Source: an uncultured Erysipelotrichaceae bacterium (GTDB lineage Bacteria > Bacillota_I > Bacilli_A > Erysipelotrichales > Erysipelotrichaceae). From it: a stretch of 33,164 bases of DNA. Positions within the stretch are counted from its first letter, which is position 1, and every line of letters starts with the position of its first letter. The position numbers and the translations under genes are program-made. The DNA is taken from positions 1-33,164 of the forward strand of contig OMXQ01000020.1 in assembly GCA_900315065.1 (NCBI GenBank), read 5' to 3'. The notes under the pieces are model-generated. The model worked only from the letters and a program-made list of their open reading frames with translations, ran no database searches and had not been told where the DNA came from. Below, one piece after another: positions 7,337 through 14,206 of this stretch.

Positions 7337-8398
7337 ATGGACAAGACGCAAATCGAACGCATTCAGAAATTATCCGATCTCTTCGGTGTTTCCGGTTTTG
7401 AAGATGATGTTTCTGCTTATGTCAGAAGCCAGCTGCCGGAGTATGCACCGGCAGAAGATCATATGCGCAATGTACGGTGTGAAAAGGAACCTGGATCTGA
7501 CAAGCCGAGAGTCATGCTGGACGCTCATCTTGATGAAGTAGGCCTGATCGTGCAGGCAATCAGACCGGATGGAACAATGAGATTCTTACGGATCGGCGGT
7601 ATGACGCCTTCTTCTTTACCGGCAAATTCTTTCCTGATTAAGACAGATGATGGTAAGCTGGTACCGGCAGTTGTCGCTGCCAAGCCTCCGCATTTTATGA
7701 GCCAGGCAGATAAAAACAAGCCGCTGGACGTCGCTGACATGATTCTTGACTGCGGTTCTGCAAGCAGGGAAGAAACAGAAGCCTTAGGGATTCATATCGG
7801 GTCTCCGGCTGTGCCTGAAGTGACATGTACCTATGACGAAAAGAGAGATCTTTTCTATGGCAAGGCTTTTGATTGCCGAATCGGTGTGGCAGCTGAGATT
7901 GAAACTTTGAAGAGATTAAAGGAAGAAGAGCTTCCTTGTGCGCTTTCTGCTTCTTTCTCAGCCCAGGAAGAAGTTGGTGAAAGAGGCGTCAGAGCCAATG
8001 CGAATGCGCTGAAGCCGGATGTCATGATCTGCTTTGAAGGATGCCCGGCAGATGACACATTCTCAGAAGACTATATGATTCAGGCAGCTTTAGGCAAAGG
8101 ACCGATGTTAAGACACATGGATGTTTCCATGATTACCAATCATCGTTTCCAGAAGTTTGCCCTGGATACGGCAAGAGAACTTGGTATTCCGGTTCAGGAA
8201 TCCGTCAGAAGCGGCGGCGGTACAAACGGGGCAGCTGTGAATCTTACCTTCGGTACACCGGCGATTGTCATCGGTGTTCCGGTTCGTTACATCCATTCTT
8301 CCAACTGTTTTACAAAGTATTGTGATTATGAAGCAGCTGTAGAACTTGCCTGTGCTCTTGCAAAGAGATTGACAAGGGAAGTTGTTGATTCTCTCTGA
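7337..8398 (+). CDS. M42-family metallo-aminopeptidase
   Basis: 353 residues, the usual length for M42 peptidases (PepA/FrvX/YsdC group), which form dodecameric shells and trim N-terminal residues from peptides in the cytoplasm. Signatures: DAHLDEVGLIV (first metal histidine), KAFDCRIGVAAEIE (bridging aspartate), SAQEEVGERGVRAN (catalytic Glu pair) and YIHSSNCF near the end (last histidine). Between them, CFEGCPADD carries Glu where many members have Asp as a metal ligand, which may mark a subfamily. An insertion domain at about residues 70-165 fits the lid of the family. The start has AAAGAGG about 10 bases upstream. It is a single-gene unit with a strong terminator behind it. Substrate preference cannot be read from sequence. 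Confidence 0.93.
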   Translation: MDKTQIERIQKLSDLFGVSGFEDDVSAYVRSQLPEYAPAEDHMRNVRCEKEPGSDKPRVMLDAHLDEVGLIVQAIRPDGTMRFLRIGGMTPSSLPANSFLIKTDDGKLVPAVVAAKPPHFMSQADKNKPLDVADMILDCGSASREETEALGIHIGSPAVPEVTCTYDEKRDLFYGKAFDCRIGVAAEIETLKRLKEEELPCALSASFSAQEEVGERGVRANANALKPDVMICFEGCPADDTFSEDYMIQAALGKGPMLRHMDVSMITNHRFQKFALDTARELGIPVQESVRSGGGTNGAAVNLTFGTPAIVIGVPVRYIHSSNCFTKYCDYEAAVELACALAKRLTREVVDSL

Positions 8399-8412
8399 TC
8401 AATGGAAACAAG

Positions 8413-8433
8413 CTCCGGGAAACCGGAGTTTTT
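8413..8433 (+). terminator. Intrinsic terminator after the M42 peptidase gene
   Basis: CTCCGG (8413-8418), GAAA tetraloop, CCGGAG (8423-8428), then five T. Compact and near-ideal. Confidence 0.88.
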
Positions 8434-8503
8434 ATTATGGAAAAAAGCCTTACAATTAAGTAAAGAAACACAGCACAAATAACAGAAAACAGAGGAGACC
8501 ATC

Positions 8504-9577
8504 ATGAAATCCATCGATCATCACTATAACATTGAAGACCTTCGTTTCGGTTTTGTCACAGAACTCTATTATGCATATACTGGTGAGAAGCTCCCGTCCC
8601 AGTTAGCCTTGCTGGATACATGGTTTCCTTCTTTGTTTATGACACTGACAGAAAGTGAAGAAAAGATCCCGGCTGAATTTGATGAAAGGTTCTTCATGAT
8701 CAAGGCTGTGCGATATAAAGGCAAACTATATGCCGGGGGCAGCAGGGATATTTCACAATTGCTGGGAAGGCTCATTGGTACCGCAAAAGGCAGCCAGGAA
8801 AAGCAAAGAAAAAATGCAGAACTATTGCGCATGCATGTTTCAGGCTTTCTTGTGACAGACATGGATGCGATGGAAAAAATCCTGGAGAACAATGATGCAT
8901 TATTGAGAAACATCCCGGATGAAAAGATCACAGACTTCGCAGAAGATCTCATTGATTCTTTGTTTTACCTGGCAGAAAAGCGGGAGAAGATGACGCCGGA
9001 AGACAAATTGCATGAGCCGCAGCCTATGTATGATGAGACCTTTGACAACATTCTCTATAATGCCGGTTATCAGCTGCACCTGAATACCTGGAAAGGACTG
9101 GTCAAGGCATGGACATGGCTGTTAATCGGAAGCTTATTGAGAAATGAAAGCGGCCGGGTAACAAGATACTTTGATACAGGTTTTGTGCCGGCTGGCAGGC
9201 AGCAATCAGAAAATAATACGATTTCAGACAAGCTGAATTTTCTTTTCTTTCCGGAACAATATGAATCTGTCTATTATGGTGACATGCATGGTGAAAAGTA
9301 TCCCGGCATTGAGTGGACATGCGACAAGTGCGGTGCTCATCTCAATGACCAGGAAGGCTTTACGGACCAGAAGGGTACCTGGCAATGTACAAACTGCGGT
9401 TATATAAACAAAATATCCATGGATGAGATTTATGATTCCGAAGAAGATTACAAAAACGGGATCGGAAAAGTAAACAAAGAAGACATGGAACGAGCCATAA
9501 AAGAAAGAAAAGAAGAGATCAGAAAACAGGAGGAGAAAGGGAAAAACGAGAACAGGAATAACAAAGATCATTCATAA
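8504..9577 (+). CDS. Uncharacterised protein with C-terminal zinc ribbon and charged tail
   Basis: 357 residues; ribosome site AGAGGAG before the ATG. Residues 1-260 are soluble and mixed helical with no family recognised. Hydrophobic stretches (LVKAWTWLLIGSLL) are too short and amphipathic to be sure membrane spans. A zinc ribbon follows, with Cys273 and Cys276 (TCDKCG) and Cys295 and Cys298 (CTNCG), spaced CxxC-18-CxxC. The last 45 residues are highly charged (KERKEEIRKQEEKGKNENRN) and probably disordered or coiled. The ribbon could bind nucleic acid or a protein partner. It stands alone between the M42 gene and mupG, giving no pathway hint. The gene is real by ribosome site and composition; the role is unknown. 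Confidence 0.8.
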   Translation: MKSIDHHYNIEDLRFGFVTELYYAYTGEKLPSQLALLDTWFPSLFMTLTESEEKIPAEFDERFFMIKAVRYKGKLYAGGSRDISQLLGRLIGTAKGSQEKQRKNAELLRMHVSGFLVTDMDAMEKILENNDALLRNIPDEKITDFAEDLIDSLFYLAEKREKMTPEDKLHEPQPMYDETFDNILYNAGYQLHLNTWKGLVKAWTWLLIGSLLRNESGRVTRYFDTGFVPAGRQQSENNTISDKLNFLFFPEQYESVYYGDMHGEKYPGIEWTCDKCGAHLNDQEGFTDQKGTWQCTNCGYINKISMDEIYDSEEDYKNGIGKVNKEDMERAIKERKEEIRKQEEKGKNENRNNKDHS

Positions 9578-9580
9578 TGT

Positions 9581-9609
9581 CTGCACTTGTATCTGCAGGA
9601 AATTTTTTT
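9581..9609 (+). terminator. Weak intrinsic terminator
   Basis: CTGCA (9581-9585) pairs with TGCAG (9594-9598), and a seven-T run begins a few bases later. The short stem makes it a weak candidate. Confidence 0.35.
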
Positions 9610-9642
9610 CATGAGATTTTGTTTCAGTCTGTGCAACATGCA

Positions 9643-9656
9643 TGTAAACGCTTGCA
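9643..9656 (+). promoter_or_regulatory. Catabolite-responsive element (cre) for CcpA
   Basis: TGTAAACGCTTGCA fits the cre consensus TGWAARCGYTWNCW, including the central CG and near-dyad symmetry. It overlaps the -35 box of the promoter before the MupG-type gene, the position expected for CcpA repression. Confidence 0.75.
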
Positions 9657-9679
9657 TTAATTTTCAGAAGGTAGATAAT
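9652..9679 (+). promoter_or_regulatory. Promoter of the mupG-type gene
   Basis: -35 TTGCAT (9652-9657), 16-bp spacer, -10 GATAAT (9674-9679). The -35 lies inside the cre site, so CcpA binding would block the polymerase. Confidence 0.6.
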
Positions 9680-9700
9680 GAAGAAAAGAGGTGAGTTTTT

Positions 9701-10738
9701 ATGAATCTTGGTATTTCAATTTATTCAGGTCAGGATGAAAAACTGACCGCCCGCATGATCCGCAACGCCCGCAAGGCAGGCATCCGTACTGTCTTCCTTT
9801 CTCTGCAGGAAGATGACAACAATAATATTACGGATGACGTCACCAAAGTCCTGAATCTTTGCCGCAAGTACAATCTTGATGTCTTCATGGACATCAACCA
9901 CGCGACATTGAAGAAACTGGGATTGAACCAGGTCAGAGACGTGCATTCTCTTGGCCTGCGTACTTTGCGTCTTGACAAGGGCTTCTCCGTTCAGGAACAG
10001 GCAGAATTGACGCATGATTTCCAGATCATCATCAACGCTGCAACCCTTTCTGATAATGTCATTTCTTCTTTGAAACAGTATGGTGCAGATTTTGCCAACC
10101 TGACCGGCTGTCATAATTTCTATCCGGAAATCTGGACAGGCATGTCTTATGCCAAGGTAAAAGACATGAATACAAAGCTGCATGCCTTAGGCATCCGTAC
10201 CATGGGTTTCGTACCTGGCAACGGCGAATTGAGAGGACCGATGTTTGAGGGTCTTCCTACGATTGAAGAACAGAGATCCCATAAGGAAAAGATGATTGAG
10301 AACATGCTGGAAATGCATGAAGCAGGTACAGATGTTGTCCTGGTCGGTGATCCTGAAATCAAAAATGGTACCTGGAAAGATATCACTTTGTTAGCGCAGA
10401 ACCAGATCCGGGTAAAAGTCCGCAATTGCCAGCTGCCGGATGAATATATGGACACAGTTCATCATGATCGTTCCGATGAGTCTGATTATCTCTTCCGTTC
10501 TTCTGAATCCAGAGCTTTCAAGACAGGTTCTATCGAAGCGGGAGAAAGCGCTCCTAGACCTGCAGGTACTATATGCATTGCCAATGACAAGTTTGACAGA
10601 TACAAGGGCGAGCTGACCATTACCAAGAAGGAACTTCCAGAAGACGAGAGAGTCAATGTCGTTGGTTCCATCTCTGAAGATGATCTTCATAAGCTGCACC
10701 TGATCGATGGTACTTTCGGTGTTGTATTCTGGAAATAA
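9701..10738 (+). CDS. mupG: DUF871/MupG-family 6-phospho-N-acetylmuramidase-like protein
   Basis: 345 residues, the normal length of DUF871 proteins. Residues 1-~235 form a TIM-barrel with the family hallmarks: MNLGISIYSGQ at the start, then AGIRTVFLSLQEDD, DVFMDINHATLKKLG and LRLDKGFS. Residues ~240-345 form the C-terminal cyclophilin-like half, ending DGTFGVVFWK. The characterised member, MupG of Staphylococcus, splits imported MurNAc-6P-GlcNAc during cell-wall recycling; other members are annotated only as outer-surface protein. The ribosome site GAGGTGAG precedes the ATG. The cre site over the promoter fits a carbohydrate-salvage role. No PTS transporter or MurQ etherase is adjacent, so the substrate is inferred from the family alone. 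Confidence 0.85.
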   Translation: MNLGISIYSGQDEKLTARMIRNARKAGIRTVFLSLQEDDNNNITDDVTKVLNLCRKYNLDVFMDINHATLKKLGLNQVRDVHSLGLRTLRLDKGFSVQEQAELTHDFQIIINAATLSDNVISSLKQYGADFANLTGCHNFYPEIWTGMSYAKVKDMNTKLHALGIRTMGFVPGNGELRGPMFEGLPTIEEQRSHKEKMIENMLEMHEAGTDVVLVGDPEIKNGTWKDITLLAQNQIRVKVRNCQLPDEYMDTVHHDRSDESDYLFRSSESRAFKTGSIEAGESAPRPAGTICIANDKFDRYKGELTITKKELPEDERVNVVGSISEDDLHKLHLIDGTFGVVFWK

Positions 10739-10765
10739 AGTAAAACAGAACAAACATGAACCAAG

Positions 10766-10796
10766 AAGCGGTTATGAAATGCATAGCCGCTTTTTT
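10766..10796 (+). terminator. Intrinsic terminator of the mupG-type gene
   Basis: AAGCGGTTATG (10766-10776) pairs with CATAGCCGCTT (10782-10792, one G-T pair), followed by a run of six T. Confidence 0.85.
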
Positions 10797-10802
10797 CGCG
10801 GC

Positions 10803-10832
10803 TTGTAATAGAATAAATAGATCTACTATAAC
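10803..10832 (+). promoter_or_regulatory. Possible promoter upstream of the MerR gene
   Basis: TTGTAA (10803-10808), 18-bp spacer, TATAAC (10827-10832). It would give a 5' leader of ~200 nt before the MerR gene. The 10797-10978 stretch otherwise holds only an AT-rich frame without a ribosome site. Confidence 0.4.
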
Positions 10833-10978
10833 GCAGGTAGTTTTCTTTGGCATAATTTTGGGCATTTTTATGTGCCTTGTTTTTTTCTATTCTTCAGGTG
10901 TACCAACGTTCCTGTACAGAACACATGATACACAGAAACAAACAGAAAGACACTGACTGCAGACAGGTAAGTTTTCTG

Positions 10979-10998
10979 TTGACCGTTCCGTAGAAAAC
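10979..10998 (+). promoter_or_regulatory. MerR operator-like element, copy 1
   Basis: TTGACCGTTCCGTAGAAAAC is a -35-like TTGACC followed by an imperfect dyad (GTTCC-GTAG-AAAAC), as in MerR-type promoters. It matches the copy at 11394 in 17 of 20 positions. GTTTTCT just upstream (10971) pairs with AGAAAAC. Its position 40 bp before the MerR ATG suggests autoregulation. Confidence 0.6.
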
Positions 10999-11037
10999 AA
11001 GATGAAAATAAACGAAAGACAAGGTAAAAAACGACCC

Positions 11038-11397
11038 ATGAATAAAAAACAAACGCAGTCCTTATATAGTGTCAGCCAGGTCAGCAAGCTCATGAACATT
11101 ACCAGAAAGACACTCTATTACTATGATCACGCCGGCTTATTGGCTCCTGCTGCCAGACTTGGTTCTTTAGAGACAAAGTACTATGGTGAAGCAGAAATTG
11201 AAACACTGAAAAAGATCAAAGCATACAGAGCTGCAGGTCTCAAAATTTCAGAAATTCAGGCTCTCTTTCATAAAGAAAAAGAACCGATGGAAATTTTCCT
11301 GCAGGTAAGAAAAAGACTGGAAAACCAATTAACGCAAAGAAAAGAAGAAATCGATAATCTCAATGCTTTGATGAAAGAAGCAGAGGATAAGCCTTGA
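11038..11397 (+). CDS. MerR-family transcriptional regulator
   Basis: 119 residues from the ATG at 11038. An in-frame ATG at 11002 is disfavoured because it falls where the -10 region of the operator-containing promoter would be and has no ribosome site; AAGGT precedes 11038. Residues ~9-75 are the MerR winged helix-turn-helix (YSVSQVSKLMNITRKTLYYY, then DHAGLLAP and KKIKAYRAAGLKISEIQAL). Residues ~80-117 form the dimerising coiled coil (FLQVRKRLENQLTQRKEEID, then NLNALM). There is no metal-binding cysteine pair and no drug-binding domain, so any inducer is unknown. The same operator-like element flanks the gene on both sides, so it probably controls itself and the lipoprotein genes that follow. 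Confidence 0.88.
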   Translation: MNKKQTQSLYSVSQVSKLMNITRKTLYYYDHAGLLAPAARLGSLETKYYGEAEIETLKKIKAYRAAGLKISEIQALFHKEKEPMEIFLQVRKRLENQLTQRKEEIDNLNALMKEAEDKP

Positions 11398-11413
11398 CAG
11401 TTCCGTAGGGAAC
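11394..11413 (+). promoter_or_regulatory. MerR operator-like element, copy 2, before the lipoprotein operon
   Basis: TTGACAGTTCCGTAGGGAAC: consensus -35 TTGACA followed by the perfect dyad GTTCC-GTAG-GGAAC. It overlaps the MerR stop codon and lies 48 bp before the first lipoprotein ATG. No good -10 is seen at 17 bp, as expected for a MerR-activated promoter with an abnormal spacer. Confidence 0.65.
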
Positions 11414-11460
11414 GATGCGAAAACATAAGAAGAAATACTTTATCTGGAGGAAAAATAATT

Positions 11461-12039
11461 ATGAAAAAGCTATGGAAGGCACTTTTATGTGCAGCAGCTC
11501 TGACACTGACGCTGACAGGCTGCGGATCAGCTTCACCGAAGGGGACAGTAGATAGTTTTCTCAAAGCTGTCAAATCACAGAATCAGGATAAGATCAAAGA
11601 ATATTATGATGGTGAATTGCTGACATCGGATGAGACAGAAATCGATGATTCTACTGAAAAAGGCAAAGCCGCTGAGAAGGCTCTTTACGACAAGATGCTT
11701 GCATTTGATTATAAGATTACAGATGAGAAGACCGATGGTGACACTGCTTCCGTTACGGTTGAATTCAAAGACTATCCGATCGGAGATACTATGGCAGATG
11801 CATTATCAGATTATATTGGTTCTGCTTTCAGTGCAGCTTTAGGTGGTTCATCCCAGGAAGAAATTACCAATCAGTTCTACGATACATTGATCGAAAAATA
11901 CAATGGACTGAAAGAAAAGTCTTATACCAGGACAGCAACAATCAAACTCACGAAGAAAGATGGCAAGTGGAAGATTGATGATCTGGATACAGATGCATTG
12001 AATGGAATTTTCGGTGGTTTGTATACATTCGGCGCATGA
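11461..12039 (+). CDS. Lipoprotein with NTF2-like (DUF4878/DUF5105-type) domain
   Basis: 192 residues; ribosome site TGGAGGA. The signal peptide MKKLWKALLCAAALTLTLTG ends in the lipobox LTGC, so Cys21 is the predicted lipidated residue and the protein is anchored outside the membrane. The mature part starts SPKGTVDSFLKAVKSQNQDK, a typical opening of small cone-shaped NTF2-like domains (DUF4878/DUF5105). It ends with TATIKLTKKDGKWKIDDL, the standard last strands of that fold. A central insertion (IGSAFSAALGGSSQEEI) is less typical. Such proteins bind unknown ligands at the cell surface. The gene sits 21 bp before a second lipoprotein gene under the MerR-type operator, so both may respond to an envelope or chemical stress. 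Confidence 0.85.
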   Translation: MKKLWKALLCAAALTLTLTGCGSASPKGTVDSFLKAVKSQNQDKIKEYYDGELLTSDETEIDDSTEKGKAAEKALYDKMLAFDYKITDEKTDGDTASVTVEFKDYPIGDTMADALSDYIGSAFSAALGGSSQEEITNQFYDTLIEKYNGLKEKSYTRTATIKLTKKDGKWKIDDLDTDALNGIFGGLYTFGA

Positions 12040-12060
12040 AGTGAGAAGGCAGGATAATTT

Positions 12061-13353
12061 ATGAAACGCAGATATGTATTTGTTCTTGCAGCATTGCTTG
12101 CCTTGGGTGGCTGTTCTGCAAAGCAGCAGGCATCCAATGCTGCCGAAAAGTCCAGTGCCAATGAGACTACCGTCGTTGATAATAGGAAGAAAGATGAAAA
12201 AGTAAGTTTTTCTGAAGATGATTTTGACACACAGGGTTGGTATTGCAAGGAAAAGTATGGCAGTTCTTCCTATTATTTTCTGGAAGTAAAAAATAATTCC
12301 AAAGCAACTGTAGGAATTTCAGGCAATGCAACAGCATTGGATGGAAATGATTCAGTTCTTGGTTCTGCAGATGGAAGTATTGATGTATTAGGACCAGGTG
12401 AAACCAGCCTGATGACATTCTATTTTAGTGATGTTGGTGATGTAACAACAGTGAAAACTGATCTTCAATATACACAGGATATTTACTATCAGCCTGTAAT
12501 CAGCAATCTCAAGGTCAATCAGTCCATTAATGATAAGAATGTCACTATTCAGGTAACGAACAATGGGGATGTACCAGCTGAGTTTGTCGAAGCAACTGCC
12601 TTATTCTTTGATGCAGAAGGCAATGTTATTTACCATAATAGCGGCTATGTAGCGGACAATGATTCAGAAATCAAGCCGGGTGCTACATTGTCTGATCAGC
12701 TGGATTCTTATGAAGCATTTGACCACGTCAATGTTTATCTTAACGGCAGAGCTGATAAGAGTGCAAAAGCAGCTGATAGTTCATCTTCCAAAGGGAATTC
12801 ATCTGTTACGGATAGTGATTTCGATATTACTGAATATACATACAGCAATGATATAGCCCGCAGCAGCATGTACTTCCTGGTAATCAAAAACAATAGTGAA
12901 AAGACTGTCGGTATCGATGGCAACATGACTGCATATGATGGCAGCGGAAATGTAATTGGTGCTGCAGATGGTTCTATTGATGTGCTTGCACCAGAGGAAG
13001 AATCTATCGCAACTTTCTATTTCAATGATGTTACAGGCATAGATCATGTCGACTACAAGCTGAATTATGATACTGCACCGTATTACACATCTGGTCTGAA
13101 AGATCTGAAAGTTGAAGAAAATATCAATTCGAAGAACGTTGTTGTAACTGTGACAAATAATGGCACGGAAGCCTCACAGTTTGTGGAAGCACATGCATTA
13201 TTCTTCGATTCACAGGGCAATGTAATTTCTTATGAATCTACTTATGTTGTCGATGATGATTCCGTAATCAAGCCAGGTGCAACTATTTCAAAGCAGATTG
13301 ATTCTTACAAGCCATTTGATACCGTCAAGGTTTATCTTACTGGCAGAAGATAA
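12061..13353 (+). CDS. Lipoprotein with two tandem FxLYD-like beta domains
   Basis: 430 residues; start MKRRYVFVLAALLALGGCSA with lipobox LGGC, Cys18 lipidated. After a Ser/Ala-rich linker come two homologous units of about 175 residues each (~57-225 and ~256-430), joined by a short Ser-rich linker. Shared landmarks are YFLEVKNNS / YFLVIKNNS, GSADGSIDVL / GAADGSIDVL, FVEATALFFDAEGNVIY / FVEAHALFFDSQGNVIS and SEIKPGATLS / SVIKPGATIS. Each unit itself looks like two Ig-like FxLYD-type beta sandwiches. Such domains occur on secreted proteins of Bacillota with unknown ligands. It is co-transcribed with the NTF2-like lipoprotein and followed by a terminator. The lipoprotein call and the duplication are directly visible; the function is not known. 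Confidence 0.85.
   Translation: MKRRYVFVLAALLALGGCSAKQQASNAAEKSSANETTVVDNRKKDEKVSFSEDDFDTQGWYCKEKYGSSSYYFLEVKNNSKATVGISGNATALDGNDSVLGSADGSIDVLGPGETSLMTFYFSDVGDVTTVKTDLQYTQDIYYQPVISNLKVNQSINDKNVTIQVTNNGDVPAEFVEATALFFDAEGNVIYHNSGYVADNDSEIKPGATLSDQLDSYEAFDHVNVYLNGRADKSAKAADSSSSKGNSSVTDSDFDITEYTYSNDIARSSMYFLVIKNNSEKTVGIDGNMTAYDGSGNVIGAADGSIDVLAPEEESIATFYFNDVTGIDHVDYKLNYDTAPYYTSGLKDLKVEENINSKNVVVTVTNNGTEASQFVEAHALFFDSQGNVISYESTYVVDDDSVIKPGATISKQIDSYKPFDTVKVYLTGRR
12229..13350 (+). repeat. In-gene tandem duplication of a ~525-bp unit
   Basis: Unit 1 spans about 12229-12753 and unit 2 about 12826-13350. Their proteins align over their whole length without large gaps, with roughly half the residues identical by eye. 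This indicates an old duplication rather than a recent copy. Confidence 0.8.
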
Positions 13354-13371
13354 TATTGCACTAAGCTGAAG

Positions 13372-13416
13372 ATAAGGAGTTCATGCAGGTATTCCTGTAA
13401 AGAACTCCTTATTTTT
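13372..13416 (+). terminator. Intrinsic terminator of the lipoprotein operon
   Basis: ATAAGGAGTTC (13372-13382) pairs perfectly with GAACTCCTTAT (13402-13412), followed by T residues. Confidence 0.88.
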
Positions 13417-13457
13417 CATGTGTGATAAATAATGCATATACAGTTAATGAGCTGATT

Positions 13458-13486
13458 TTGACGTGAAAGTACTGCTTTGGTACAAT
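13458..13486 (+). promoter_or_regulatory. Strong promoter of the unknown two-gene operon
   Basis: TTGACG (13458-13463), 17-bp spacer, TACAAT (13481-13486). It is one of the best sigma-A-type promoters in the window and lies 31 bp before the start codon. Confidence 0.75.
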
Positions 13487-13516
13487 TTCAGAAGATAATA
13501 TTCAGGGAGAATGAAA

Positions 13517-14206
13517 ATGAAACAGGTATATTTTGATGGATGTACAGAGTTTCTTTCAGGATATATAAAGCAGAATTCGCAGGCAGAAGGCAATGTATGT
13601 GATCAGATTCTGGAAAAGATGCCAGAATTACGTGATCATATTTTCAAAGCGGACAATAAATATTTGCCTGGTGAATTCAGAAGAAGCTTCTATTGTCGTC
13701 AGATATTGAGAAGTACGGTTGCATCTCTTGATGATGAATCAAAGAAGATTGCATTTGCAAATGGTATGCATCGCAGTCCGGCAATGATGAATATCATAGC
13801 TTCTACTAAGGACTTTATCGAAGATACAGGTGAAGAAAGCGAAGAAGAAAGGGCAGTAACTGTTATCCGCAATGTGCTTCTGATCCTGGAAAATATCAGA
13901 CAATATGATCTGGAAATGCCTGACATAAGAAAATTTGATCCTTCCAAGGTAGTGAATGGTATTATGGATGCCGTTAACAAAGGCAATCGTGATTTGAAAA
14001 TTGAAAGTACTGAAATCAGTAAAGAAGCAGTAAGTAGGTTTTATAAACTTGTAAAAATTGATTCGTCGGTTTCTGTGGGAAATATCCTGCAGATGAAAAA
14101 GAACCCTCCTTTTGAATCTGACAAGGACTATTATGAAAGACAATACAGAACATTATTTCTGCTTCTTACAATCAGAAACATTGAACTGATGGAGGATATC
14201 AGATGA
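13517..14206 (+). CDS. Unrecognised soluble protein, first gene of a two-gene defence-like unit
   Basis: 229 residues from ATG 13517. The ATG six bases earlier sits directly against the ribosome site GGGAGA, so the second start has the better spacing. The product is mostly helical and acidic, without signal peptide, membrane segment or cysteine motif. Landmarks include FRRSFYCRQILRSTVASLDD, FANGMHRSPAMMNIIAST and a terminal YERQYRTLFLLLTIRNIELM. I recognise no family. Its stop overlaps the next ATG (ATGA), so the two products are made together. The pair has its own strong promoter and is followed by a bidirectional terminator, beyond which the PLD-helicase gene runs the other way. The context suggests a defence or toxin-type module, by position only. 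Confidence 0.75.
   Translation: MKQVYFDGCTEFLSGYIKQNSQAEGNVCDQILEKMPELRDHIFKADNKYLPGEFRRSFYCRQILRSTVASLDDESKKIAFANGMHRSPAMMNIIASTKDFIEDTGEESEEERAVTVIRNVLLILENIRQYDLEMPDIRKFDPSKVVNGIMDAVNKGNRDLKIESTEISKEAVSRFYKLVKIDSSVSVGNILQMKKNPPFESDKDYYERQYRTLFLLLTIRNIELMEDIR

Noticed and set aside
10756-10956. 66-codon frame with a hydrophobic segment
   Set aside because: It begins just before a clear terminator hairpin, has no ribosome site, and its AT-rich composition easily yields apolar residues.
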